A DNA stretch of 64,000 nucleotides, from NCBI RefSeq assembly GCF_905147365.1, contig NC_056413.1:4046501-4110500 (forward strand), read 5' to 3'. The notes under the pieces were generated by a model that saw only the letters and a list, made by a program, of their open reading frames with translations, was not told the DNA's origin and made no database searches. Of this stretch, positions 53,098-62,164 are shown piece by piece. A program made the position numbers and the translations under genes. Numbering within the stretch: position 1 is the stretch's first letter; each line of letters begins with the position of its first letter. The stretch comes from Aricia agestis. Its lineage: Eukaryota > Arthropoda > Insecta > Lepidoptera > Lycaenidae.

Positions 53098-53430
53098 TTT
53101 TTTTTTTTATGAAATAAGGGGGCAAACGAGCAAACGGGTCACCTGATGGAAAGCAACTTCCGTCGCCCATGGACACTCGCAGCATCAGAAGAGCTGCGGG
53201 TGCGTTGCCGGCCTTTTAAGAGGGAATAGGGTAATAGGGGAGGGTAGGGATGGGAAGGGGAGGGAATAGGGGAGGGTAGGGAAGGAAATAGGGTAGGGGA
53301 TTGGGCCTCCGGTAAACTCACTCACTCGGCGAAACACAGCGCAAGCGCTGTTTCACGCCAGTTTTCTGTGAGAACGTGGTATTTCTCCGGTCGATCCGGC
53401 CTATTCGTGCCGAAGCATGGCTCTCCCACG
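53098..53430 (-). mobile_element. Tail-SINE, full length, antisense to the gene
   Basis: Full head (GTGGGAGAGCCATGCTTCGG in reverse) to poly-A. On the receptor's sense strand it presents GGGGAGGGTAGGGATGGG-type G-tracts through about 53221-53310. Confidence 0.9.
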
Positions 53431-53609
53431 TTAAAATCTTCTCTTACGGCAACATCACTTATTGATATCTCATTTGTTAAAATCGGAACAGTTTAGCCGA
53501 TCCGAGGGCACATTAACTACATAAAAGAAACACCTCATTACCCATCCTTTTGGATTCTCCGTAGTTGGGTAGCAATAAAGGAACATGTTAAGAAAAAGTA
53601 ATAGTATTT

Positions 53610-53929
53610 TAAAAAGATAAAACCGACTTCAAAATTGTACGTAATTGAGAATTAAACTTTCCTATCCTCAAAAACTACTGAACCGATTTTCATGAAACTT
53701 GCAGTATAAGTAACTAAGTTGAACAACAAAAGAAAGAGTTATTACTTAAATCGGACTAGTAGTTCCAGAGATATGCGAGCACAAACATAAAAACATACAT
53801 ACACTTTTGAAATTTGGCACATTTCTTCAGACGCTGATATAGACTAACATATACGAGAATGGGACAGTTCTAGAAATATTACATACATACGCGTCGAATT
53901 GATCGTCCTTTTTTTAAGTCTGTTAAAAA
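53610..53929 (+). mobile_element. MITE with AAACCGACTTCA ends, copy 2
   Basis: AAAACCGACTTCAAAATTG start, CCAGAGATATGCGAGCACAA, ATTACATACATACGCGTCG, end TTTTTTAAGTCTGTTAAAAA. Matches 5413-5760 in the same order. Confidence 0.7.
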
Positions 53930-54557
53930 CTAATAAGTATAATATTATTTACAAACCGCCGCTTTTCCCGGCCGGGTGTAGTTGTACCGGGTGCTGCGAT
54001 CAATGTCGGAGCCGCGACCTTGCTCTGAAAGGATCGCGAGACGCTAGCATTTAGCGTTTGCCGGCTATTTCATGATCCGAATCGGGGAAATAACTTTTGG
54101 ATGGATGTAATCATGTTCCTAGAAGATAAGAACTTTAACAAGTTCTACTTCCTACTCCGCACAAAATGAATTGTTGCAAACAAAATATATTTTCAGTCCG
54201 ATTACTAAAGCCAATTTTCCTTATGTATTCAATATAATTTATATATTAGGTATGCTTCTCCCAAGCTGCTGACATCCTGGGTACGCCCTTGTGGATGTTA
54301 AATTAGATTTAAGTATTTTGTATATTGCACTTAATCTCGTGAAGAAATAAAAATAATCTGAAACTATTTACTTCAGTTAACAGCGTATGGCATCGAGATG
54401 GTTCGATGAATTTAGCGATTATAACCCTTAATAATGGTAAAACCATTTGGGAAAACGAATAGCTTGATTTTAAAAAAATTAGTCCTTCTAATAATTTCGA
54501 ATACGTTCAATGTCGTTCAAAATTAATCAAATCACTTTATAATTTAACCTCTTTAAA
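53930..54557. other. Intronic, no recognised feature
   Basis: GC-rich patch 53950-54070 (TTCCCGGCCGGGTG) without a frame; it may be old LINE sequence, not identified. Confidence 0.3.
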
Positions 54558-54747
54558 GCCAGGCCACAACACTGCGTTGCGGCGTCGTATCGCAAAAATA
54601 ATATCGCACAGAAATGCGATGTGATGTCGCAAAACAAAAATTTCATGTAGCATCTAAGAACTCTTTACATCGGAAATTTTCACTATGCGTTTTGCGGCGT
54701 CGTAGATTTATACGATGCGACGCCACAATGCAGTGATGTGGCCTGGC
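54558..54747. mobile_element. MITE with GCCAGGCCACA ends
   Basis: GCCAGGCCACAACACTGCGT, TGCGGCGTCGTAT at left against ATGCGACGCCACAATGCAGT, GATGTGGCCTGGC at right. 190 bp. Confidence 0.7.
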
Positions 54748-54924
54748 CCTTACTAATAAAATATAAATAAAGAATATTATGATTATTAAAAGTCTGCTTG
54801 CCTTTGCCTGGCGCATTGAATAGTTACATGACAGATAAAGGTAACGTACTTGAATACTTAAGTGGGTAACACTACTTCATTAGTAGACCTCTTTAATCCT
54901 TTAGATGCTAGAGCACCTAAGTAT
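54748..54924. other. Intronic, no recognised feature
   Basis: AT-rich; nothing recognised. Confidence 0.3.
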
Positions 54925-55322
54925 GCAGGGTGCAATTAAACCTTCCTGCCAAATTTTGATATATTATCCTTGTTAAAAATAAAAATACACGTATTTTTTC
55001 TTTTATAATCACTCAGTACTAAAATGTTGAGAAATAGCTTCCGAAAGTTATCCTAAAAAACACTAAGATTAATTGACACGACTCGTTGCCCGCGCGTGAT
55101 GTGACCCCGCGCGCGCGCCTGCCCCCGCGTTACCCCCGCTCATTCCCCGCGCCGCGAGTAACCGTTCTGCAACGATTTTAAATGGGGTAAAATATGTCAA
55201 TAAAAAAAATATAACAACCAATTTTTTTTAGTTTAATAAACTCTCCTAATAATACCTTCCTACCAAATTTTTTCCAGGGCTTACCCTGGAAAAAATTTGG
55301 CAGGAAGGTTTAATTGCACCTG
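54925..55322. mobile_element. MITE with CAGG(G)TGCAATTAAACC ends
   Basis: GTGCAATTAAACCTTCCTGC, CAAATTTT and its complement at the right (with an extra inner palindrome CCAGGGCTTACCCTGG). The interior holds a strikingly GC-rich run of alternating CG/GC near 55093-55160. Confidence 0.65.
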
Positions 55323-55565
55323 TATAATTTATCTACTTATTACACTTTCCCCACCCATCGAAACGTTTAAAATAATATAATTCAAGTGTAGTCAAGAATC
55401 TAATGGGGTATCTAAACTAGATCAGTAGAGAGGAAAAAAGTTGAGGAAGAGGAAAGCCACTTAACAGACGCTTATCTCAACGATGCACGTACTTTATTAT
55501 GAAACTAACATAAGTTAAGTGGATGAAGTTAGAACAAGAGTCGATTACTTTTTTGTACATGAGAA
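55323..55565. other. Intronic, no recognised feature
   Basis: Nothing recognised. Confidence 0.3.
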
Positions 55566-56099
55566 TCCATACTAAGATTAGCCAAAGTGTGTCTGTCTAT
55601 CTGTCTGTCTGTTACCTCTTCACGCCCAAACTTCTGCACCGATTTTATATAACTTCCACAGCGGTTTCGGTGACGGTGGCCGGTTCCAAACCAGGCTAGT
55701 TACGCAGGAGCAATTTTATATTACCCAAGTGTGTGCGCAGTACACAAGAGCACTCTCTATTCCTTTTTCTCTCATAACCCAATGGGATGGACGACCGATA
55801 CCACTGGCGAGAGATCAGGCGCAGGACCGACTTTTCACATGCCCATCCGACGCATGGATCATCTTGCTTGCTAGACAATCAGGTTACCAGCCTGCATTGT
55901 CCTACCAAACTTTGAAATAACATGTTTCCAATGCGGGAATCGAACCCACAACCTCCGAGTCCAGAGCCTCAGTGAAAGGTATGGAGATACTTTGAGTCCC
56001 ATGAAAGGACATAGAATGCTTTTTGTCCTGGTTCACTTACCGGTGGTTCCCGAGCGATAAATGAATTTTGGCACAGCGGAGTTGCGGGCGTCATCTAGT
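55566..56099 (+). mobile_element. HeliB copy interrupted by SINE-R
   Basis: TCCATACTAAGATTAGCCAA start, TTACCTCTTCACGCCCAAAC, break near 55650. Resumes at 55976 with AGGTATGGAGATACTTTGAG, CCATGAAAGGACATAGAATG, and ends GCGGAGTTGCGGGCGTCATC, CTAG (56096-56099). Confidence 0.8.
55655..55975 (-). mobile_element. SINE-R copy 2, nested in HeliB
   Basis: Matches 43271-43590: GGTGACGGTGGCCGG, CGCAGTACACAAGAG, CGCATGGATCATCTT, and the box-B complement GGGAATCGAACCCACAACCT. The tRNA box A end is truncated. Confidence 0.75.
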
Positions 56100-56129
56100 A
56101 TATTTTTATATGGCCTTAAACAAATAATG

Positions 56130-56695
56130 CCTCCCACATCGGTTTCGGTGATTGTATACGGTTGCATTAGAAAAGAAAACACAGGAGTGATTTTATAGAC
56201 CAAGTATATTGTGCGCAGTACACAAGAGGACTCATGACTGTTTTCACCAACGGTCTCCTAACGCTAAGTGTTCCCTAGCGATCTTTGCGGGTCAAATATC
56301 TCTTAAAACAAACACATTAAAAAAAGTTATGTTTTGCAAAAGTTCTTACGCCCTAAGTACGAAAGTGACACACAAAAATTCGTGAAATCTTGAAGGACAT
56401 GTACCCTTAATGGCCGCTAGGGGACCACTTAGCGTTAGGAGGTGGTTGGTGAAAACAGGCATCAGTGTTTAGCCTGCATGTTCTAACTTAAAAACAACAT
56501 TTTCTACTTCTGATGCTGCTAGGATCCTATATAATTTTAACTATAATTCGGAATAATTTTTATAAATTGTTATATTTAGCACAAGGTACGATGAGATTGA
56601 CATCGTCTTTCTGTACAAAAATCCCTTTAAAAAAAAAAACATTTTCAACGCAGGAATCAAACCAACAACCGCCAAGTCAGAGTCACGCTTTAAAG
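56130..56695 (-). mobile_element. SINE-R copy 3, interrupted
   Basis: CTCCCACATCGGTTTCGGTG start, breaks at 56237 for a MITE, resumes GTTTAGCCTGCATGTTCTAA, then a further ~130 bp intrusion, and finishes CAACGCAGGAATCAAACCAA, the box-B complement. Older and more mutated than copies 1 and 2. Confidence 0.65.
56238..56458. mobile_element. MITE with CTGTTTTCACCAACC ends, nested
   Basis: 33-bp inverted ends (CTGTTTTCACCAACGG..., CTCCTAACGCTAAGTG) with three mismatches. 221 bp. Splits SINE-R copy 3. Confidence 0.75.
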
Positions 56696-56795
56696 TCTTT
56701 AAAACGTTAGAATTAAAAAAGGTCAATTCATATTTGTTTGGATGTAACAGGTTTCTAAAGCGCTCGCTAAACGGTAATTCTGCATTACATGCATT

Positions 56796-56992
56796 ACGTG
56801 CTGTAATGCACGAATTATCGTGTATTGCAGTGAATGATGCGAATTACATGCAAACTACGTGCTGTACCACGTGCTGTACATTGAATTACAACTTCTTTAA
56901 TTTTTCAGCACGACATGCGTAACGTGCTGTAATGCACGCATGATCGTTTATTGTAGTGAATGACGCGAATGACATGCAAACTACGTGCTGTA
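56796..56992 (+). repeat. Two direct copies of a ~71 bp unit
   Basis: 56796-56866 and 56922-56992 share ACGTGCTGTAATGCACG, TGAATGA.GCGAAT.ACATG, CAAACTACGTGCTGTA. The motif ACGTGCTGTA occurs repeatedly at unit edges. A separator of about 55 bp. Confidence 0.8.
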
Positions 56993-57019
56993 TAAGACGT
57001 CTGAGAGAGGAGTCACTTT

Positions 57020-57105
57020 AACGCAACTAACGCAATTGACATCTGACAATACAGTACACAAACTCATCTACGCGTCGCGTTGCGGTCTGAATTGACCCTT
57101 ACTTG
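57020..57105. mobile_element. Fragment of the TCAGACCGCAACGCGA MITE
   Basis: AATTGACATCTGACAATACA, CTACGCGTCGCGTTGCGGTC, TGAATTGACCC: the right end relative of 49595-49744. Confidence 0.5.
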
Positions 57106-57323
57106 CTATATTTTAATATGGACATGTTTGCGTAACACCTACAGTCTACACCTATATTTTTATAATCTATAAAAACTATTTACTTATTTATTTAACACTA
57201 TGAAAGACCTGACCTTCGATTTCAGGCGTAAAATCGATAGCTCTGTGTATTGTTAGAACATTTCAATACCACAATAGAATTGTTAAGAACAACATATTGC
57301 CATATCAATAGGTATTAATATTG
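57106..57323. other. Intronic, no recognised feature
   Basis: AT-rich; nothing recognised. Confidence 0.3.
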
Positions 57324-57635
57324 TTTTTTTTTTAATGAAATAAGGGGGCAAACGAGCAAACGGGTCACCTGATGGAAAGCAACTTCCGTCGCCCATGGAC
57401 ACTCGCAGCATCAGAAGAGCTGCAAGTGCGTTGCCGGCCTTTTAAGACAGGAACAGGGTAATAGGGGAGGGTAGGGATGGGAAGGGAAGGGAATAGGGTA
57501 GGGGATTGGGCCTCCGGTAAACTCACTCACTCGGCGAAACACAGCGCAAGCGCTGTTTCACGCCGGTTTTCTGTGAGAACGTGGTATTTATCCGGTCGAG
57601 CCGGCCCATTCGTGCCGAAGCATGGCTCTCCCACG
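57324..57635 (-). mobile_element. Tail-SINE, full length, near-twin of 58080-58389
   Basis: Reverse of the head GTGGGAGAGCCATGCTTCGG through poly-A. Shares with the next copy the unusual GACAGGAACAGGG/GACGGAACAGGG, CTGCAAGTGCG and a short GATGGGAAGGGAAGGGAATA block, so the two come from one recent source. Confidence 0.9.
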
Positions 57636-57749
57636 CATCCTGAATACTCGCAATCCAGACAAATAATCTCATCTGCTACGACAAAACTTAGACTTTTAAG
57701 GAAAATAATACTCCTAAAAAGTCACAAGCTTACAAATTATTATTCCTTG

Positions 57750-57945
57750 TCCATACTAATATTATGAATTCGGAAGTGTGTCTGTCTGTTACCTCTTCAC
57801 GCCCAAACCGATGAACCAATTTCGCTGAAATTTGGCATGGAGATACTTTGAGTCCCGGGAAAGGACATAGGATTGTAAGCACGGTTCCGAGTTCCGACGC
57901 AAAAAAAGACGAATTTTGGTGCAACGGCGTTGTGGGCGTCATTTA
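57750..57945 (+). mobile_element. HeliB copy
   Basis: TCCATACTAATATTATGAAT, GTGTCTGTCTGTTACCTCTT, core GAGTCCCGGGAAAGGACATA, end GCAACGGCGTTGTGGGCGTC, ATTTAG in place of ATCTAG. Between the twin SINEs. Confidence 0.8.
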
Positions 57946-58079
57946 GTAATATTATAAGTGAAAAGAGTAATTTTCCTTTTTGGTAAAATATGGCCCCGTA
58001 CGTTTCTTACACCGGTTCTTCTCGCCGGGTTAGTTCCCGAACCGGTGGTAGGCACCATAGTCTCGACGTTCAGAAACGG

Positions 58080-58389
58080 TTTTTTTTTTATAAAATAAGG
58101 GGGCAAACGAGCAAACGGGTCACCAGATGGAAAGCAACTTCCGTCGCCCATGGACACTCGCAGCATCAGAAGAGCTGCAAGTGCGTTGCCGGCCTTTTAA
58201 GACGGAACAGGGTAATAGGGGAGGGTAAGGATGGGAAGGGAAGGGAATAGGGTAGGGGATTGGGCCTCCGGTAAACTCACTCACTCGGCGAAACACAGCG
58301 CAAGCGCTGTTTCACGCCGGATTTCTGTGAGAACGTGGTATTTCTCCGGTCGAGCCGGCCCATTCGTGCCGAAGCATGGCTCTCCCACG
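58080..58389 (-). mobile_element. Tail-SINE just upstream of exon 2
   Basis: Full-length reverse copy ending 144 bp before the exon 2 acceptor. On the pre-mRNA sense strand it presents closely spaced G-tracts (about 58200-58268) and TTTTTTTTT at its left edge. Confidence 0.9.
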
Positions 58390-58533
58390 GCCTTTTTTTT
58401 TAATTTACTCTGAATAACCCATCAATCCCCGAGCGGCACCCAGTTGTCGCATTACAATTGAAAATCTATTGTGTCTGCGATTCCCGCGATCGAGGTATTA
58501 CAATTATTTGATTTGATATTCTTTCTCTTGCAG
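58390..58533 (+). promoter_or_regulatory. 5-HT2: Acceptor region of receptor exon 2
   Basis: TTTGATATTCTTTCTCTTGCAG gives a pyrimidine-rich tract and CAG acceptor at 58531-58533. This is the only clean non-repeat sequence between the upstream SINE and the exon. Confidence 0.7.
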
Positions 58534-58636
58534 GGTACTTCCCCCTCCCCGCGGTGTACTGCCTGACTTGGGTGTGCCTGGACGTGCTGCTGTGTACCGC
58601 CTCCATCATGCATCTGTGCACCATCAGCGTCGACAG
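58534..58636 (+). CDS. 5-HT2: 5-HT2-family serotonin receptor, second coding exon
   Basis: 103 bp encoding the end of codon 98 to part of codon 132: GYFPLPAVYCLTWVCLDVLL, CTASIMHLCTISVD(R). Contains C3.25 (C107, disulfide to ECL2), W3.28 (W110), the amine-binding aspartate D3.32 (D114), T3.37 (T119), and D3.49 with most of R3.50 (D131, R132). All key TM3 residues of a functional amine receptor are present. Donor CGACAG|GTAACA in phase 2. GC-rich relative to its surroundings, as is exon 1. Residue numbers assume the ATG at 29549. The next exon should start with the last base of the Arg codon, then Y of DRY, and lies beyond 64000 or in sequence I could not pick out. Confidence 0.9.
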
Positions 58637-58697
58637 GTAACAATCTATTTTATTGTAAGTAGTTACTATTTGTAAGGTTGTACGCGCTTGCGTAGCA

Positions 58698-58870
58698 GAA
58701 TAAGGCTGCGTTTCCACCAGAGGAATGCTATGTTGCGAGGAATGCGTTTTTGAGAACCAATAGAGTCGCTTCATTGACGTGAGCTTGCCGTGGCTTCGCT
58801 CAACGCAGCGATTCTATTGGATCTTAAAAACACATTCCTTCCTTCTCTGGTAGAAACGCAGCCTTATTCC
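58698..58870. mobile_element. MITE with GAATAAGGCTGCGTTTC ends
   Basis: Left AATAAGGCTGCGTTTCCACC, right GGTAGAAACGCAGCCTTATT are inverted. Inner CAATAGAGTCGC/GCGATTCTATTG pairs too. It sits 61 bp past the exon 2 donor. Confidence 0.75.
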
Positions 58871-58934
58871 GTAATGAAACAGTTTTTACCAATGAAATCC
58901 ATATTTACCCACAGATATTGTAAACGGTAAGGTG

Positions 58935-59149
58935 TTTTTTTTTATGAAATAAGGGGGCAAACGAGCAAACGGGTCACCTGATGGACGTCGCCCATGGACA
59001 CTCGCAGCATCAGAAAAGCTGCAGGTGCGTTACCAGCCTTTTAAGAGGGAATAGGGAAGGGTAGGGAAGGGAATAGGGGAGGGTAGGGAAGGAATAGGAG
59101 AGGGTAGGGAAGGGAAAAGGGTAGGGGATTGGGCCTCCGGTAAACTCAC
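58935..59149 (-). mobile_element. Tail-SINE, 5'-truncated
   Basis: Poly-T, TTATGAAATAAGGGGGCAAA, tail with a small deletion (GATGGACGTCGCC), an extended G-rich block, ending GGGCCTCCGGTAAACTCAC. Confidence 0.85.
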
Positions 59150-59309
59150 AAATGGTGTGTCGTAAATTTTGTCCACTTATCTGCCTATTCCGGGTAATCT
59201 ATCTGTTATCTCTTTAAGAATTTAGAAACTGCTAACCAATTTTCAAAAGGAATATAATAATTTTTATCTACTTACAATTTTTCGTAAATATCTGGTTTAT
59301 TATTCAACG
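59150..59309. other. Intronic, no recognised feature
   Basis: Nothing recognised; fragment TCTGTTATCTCTTTAAG resembles HeliB. Confidence 0.3.
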
Positions 59310-59612
59310 ACTTCTGTGGCTCAGTTGGTGGGCTGTTGGTAGCTCAAGCCGGGGGTCGCGGGTTCGAATCCCGCCGACGGAACTAAAAGTTTTCAAAAGT
59401 TCTTGTATGTGTATTAAATATGTGTATCATAATATAATAATAACCCTCCCGGCAGTCGGGTAAAAAATATTAAATGTATGTATGTATAGTACAAAAGTAT
59501 TAAATACAGCTGTTGTCTGTTACCCGTAACACAAGTCCTTCGGGTACATAGCACGGGGCCAGACTGGCATGGTGTGAAGCGTCCATAGATATTATTATAA
59601 TAAATAAAAAAT
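59310..59612 (+). mobile_element. SINE-T, tRNA-derived
   Basis: Head 59312-59384 contains box A TGGCTCAGTTGG (59317-59328) and box B GGTTCGAATCC (59361-59371), with acceptor-like ends TTCTGTG/CGACGGAA. The D and anticodon arms do not fold properly, so it is not a working tRNA. The body follows with CCCTCCCGGCAGTCGGGTAA, GGGGCCAGACTGGCATGGTG, GTGAAGCGTCCATAGAT and an A/T-rich end. Confidence 0.8.
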
Positions 59613-59839
59613 ATAATAAATATGAGAGAAATGGGACAATTTGAATGTTGGTGTTCTACTTACGTCCACTAAACGGTGCGCGATTTATTTTCGGGGAAAA
59701 ACACGCTCACGTGATATTAAAATGTATGCGTTGTATTCATAAAGTTAATATACTTAGCGGAATAGAGCAACAATCTCGAGCTATCAAACGAAACCGAAAT
59801 TGGTTTCATCTGTGTGTAAAAATATGTGTACGTATACTG
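59613..59839. other. Intronic, no recognised feature
   Basis: A 68-codon frame at 59645-59851 has no recognisable motif. Confidence 0.3.
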
Positions 59840-60061
59840 CTGGCCTTTTAAGTGGGAATAGGGTAATAGGGGAGGGTAGGGATGGGAAGGGGAGGAAATA
59901 GGGGAGGGTAGGGAAGGGAATAGGGTAGGGGATTGGGCCTCCGGAAACCCACTCACTCAGCGAAACACAGCGCAAGCGCTGTTTCACGCCGGTTTTCTGT
60001 GTTAACGTGGTATTTCCCCGGTCGAGCCGGCCCATTAGTGCTAAAGTATGGCTCTCCCACG
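59840..60061 (-). mobile_element. Tail-SINE lacking its 3' tail
   Basis: Has the G-rich block, GGGCCTCCGGAAACCCACTC, hairpin and head to GTGGGAGAGCC in reverse, but the LINE-shared tail and poly-A are missing. It begins at CTGGCCTTTTAAG, where the shared tail would start. Confidence 0.8.
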
Positions 60062-60113
60062 TATAATTACCGTGGGATACTGTTTTTGATTGCGCAGAGC
60101 CGCACGCAACCAG

Positions 60114-60312
60114 TCCATATTAATATTAGAAACACAAAAGAGTGTCTATCCGTCTGTCTGTCTGTTACCTCTTCACGCCCAAACCGCTGCACCGATTTCG
60201 CTGAAATTTGGCATGGAGATACTTTGAGTCCCGGGAAAGAACACCCGGAAAAATGTACGGTTTCCGCGCGATAAACGACTTCTGTCGCAATGCGATTACG
60301 GGCGTCATCTAG
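60114..60312 (+). mobile_element. HeliB copy with CTAG end
   Basis: TCCATATTAATATTAGAAAC start, GTCCGTCTGTCTGTTACCTC, core GAGTCCCGGGAAAGAAC, GCGATAAACGACTTCTGTCG, GCGATTACGGGCGTCATCTA, G|T. Small core deletion. Confidence 0.8.
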
Positions 60313-61489
60313 TTGTACATAAAACTGAACATTTTCCCCGAAATTTCCCAGAATCGGTATTCCTATTTACATTTTCCATTCATTGGTTTTCCGTTGAAAT
60401 TGTCTGTGCAATTTAACGAGACTCGTACTGTTGAAACCGTATTGTAGAACAAAATTAACTCTAAACACACTGGATTTAAGCTACAATTTAGATAAAGATT
60501 TTAGGTAAATTGAATTAAATTATGATTTGAATATGATACATTATATTAGTTGTACTGTTAGTGTTATACGAACGTAACCCAATGTTTTGTTTATTGTAAC
60601 ATTTTAATGTACTCGATACTTATGTTGGCAACCCACGTCTATAATTTGTAATCTGCGTAAAATGTCAATCGTCGTTGTCACTAAGATTATCTATGTCACA
60701 ATAGACATAACTACCAGTAGTTCGACTGCAAAGAGACGGACAGGTTTCAATATCTGTCAAATTCGTCGGGTTTCACTAGGATTATGAACGGAATGTGCCT
60801 CGCGCTGGCTGATATAATTTATTTTTAAATATTTAAAATAAAGATTTCAAAATTGGATTCTGACAATTTTAATCGCATGTGCCAAAACACAAACAACAAT
60901 ACGACCAAAGATGAACACGTCCAGCGAATATGTCATAGTTTTAAATTCGTAGGTAACAAATTAACAACCCTTGCGACGATTTTCGTCATAATACGTCAAA
61001 TTTAAAAATTTCAACATCAGTTCTAAGTCGGCATACTCTATCATTCTGTCTACTCTGTCTATCTCTGTATGTACAAGTGCAGAATAAACTGTATGATTTT
61101 CACCAAAATATTAATATGTACGAATTTTTTATAACATTAAATTCTGGTGTTGCGATGTGCGTAGTTATTCAAAACTGTAGTCTGCCGGGGCGTCTAATAA
61201 TAATATATTGTTATTAATTACAGAATAAAGATGAATTTTACGACCATCCAAAATTTGGCAGATCGGTTAATACAAATCTGAAACTACAGAAGGGATTACG
61301 ATAAGAATAGACTGTGTGCACTGAATGTGAATAGTGGTCGGACCGAAACAGGATTATGATGTTGTTACGAGAACACCAATAGGCATATGGATTTAGCACG
61401 GACGAAACTACTCACAAAGCATACATAGAACAAAGTATACAAATACACAATATCTTATCTTATTTCTTTAAACGAGCAATTCTTGTATA
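60313..61489. other. Intronic, no recognised feature
   Basis: Over 1 kb without recognised repeats or frames. Given the gene, conserved elements could be here, but nothing in the sequence points to one. Confidence 0.35.
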
Positions 61490-61830
61490 TATTTATATAT
61501 ATATAATTGGAATCTTGGAATCGGCTCCAACGATTTTCATGAAATTTAGTATATAGGGGGTTTCGGGGGCGATAAATCGATCTAGCTAGGAATCATTTTT
61601 AGAAAATGTATTTTTATTCGTGTTTTATCGATAATAGATAAACTGAAAAATATGACTCTTCCTGACATCTATTGCCGAATAATAAAACTATTTTGTGAGC
61701 AACTAATTATTGCTTTAACGATACAACAACAGCGAAAGCTATTCCAGCAGATGGCGTTGTTAAGTAACACGAAGTCAATGAGTGTTTGCTATACCGAGCA
61801 AAGCTCGGTCATCCAGGTACTTATAAAGAA
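61490..61830 (+). repeat. CCGAGC-hairpin repeat
   Basis: TATATATTTATATATATATA, ATTGGAATCTTGGAATCGGC, TCCAACGATTTTCATGAAAT, GATCTAGCTAGGAATCATTT, and end TACCGAGCAAAGCTCGGTCA, TCCAGGTAC. Full form of the fragment at 11586-11672. The class is uncertain; a 3' hairpin would suit a Helitron. Confidence 0.6.
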
Positions 61831-61955
61831 AATACACAGTAGAATATAACTTAGCCAGCATTTGATTTAGAGGACCCTGCAGTAATAATTCTCAAGTCTC
61901 AACCCAAGAAAATACACGGAGGCCAATATATTTCGGTCAGACTGATCGCAGGCTA
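61831..61955. other. Intronic; GATCGCAGGC motif
   Basis: CGGTCAGACTGATCGCAGGC at 61935, as noted at 38082 and 40351. Confidence 0.4.
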
Positions 61956-62164
61956 AGAGTAGGTTCACGCGGCACAATAATGCACGTTTTTTTTGCGGTA
62001 TAAGTCTTATCATTCATACGCCATTGTACTGCAACAAATCGCGCAGTACAATCGGCATGTGAATGATTCTATATACATTATATGCGCCACTATTTATTCG
62101 TTATGACATATACTGCAGAAAAAGTGGAAAAAAGTGCAGTATTGTGCCGTGTGAACCAAGCCTA
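61956..62164. mobile_element. MITE with TAGGTTCACNCGGCAC ends, intact copy
   Basis: AGGTTCACGCGGCACAATAA, TGCAC at left; GTGCAGTATTGTGCCGTGTG, AACCAAGCCTA at right. The interior ACTGCAACAAATCG.GCAGTA matches the interrupted copy at 17997-18650. Confidence 0.7.

Larger units (their letters stand above)
29841..58533 (+). other. 5-HT2: 28.7 kb phase-1 intron of the 5-HT2 receptor
   Basis: Bounded by GTGAGAG at 29841 and by a pyrimidine tract, ATTCTTTCTCTTGCAG, ending at 58533. Joining the phases gives H-R-G-Y-F-P-L across the junction, as expected for the TM2/ECL1 boundary of the family. Almost all the mobile elements listed between these points are intronic. Confidence 0.85.

Noticed and set aside
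56796..56992. CRISPR-like array
   Set aside because: Only two long diverged repeats, no regular spacers, eukaryotic context.
57477..57767. 96-codon + frame beginning MGREGNRVGDWASGKL
   Set aside because: Antisense reading of the Tail-SINE G-rich block and head; the same peptide appears at 58231 and 59933 for the same reason.
58466..58774. Minus frames over receptor exon 2
   Set aside because: Shadows of the exon; they cross a real acceptor and donor on the + strand.
59312..59384. tRNA gene
   Set aside because: Good A and B boxes, but the D and anticodon stems do not pair and a SINE body follows. Classed as tRNA-derived SINE.
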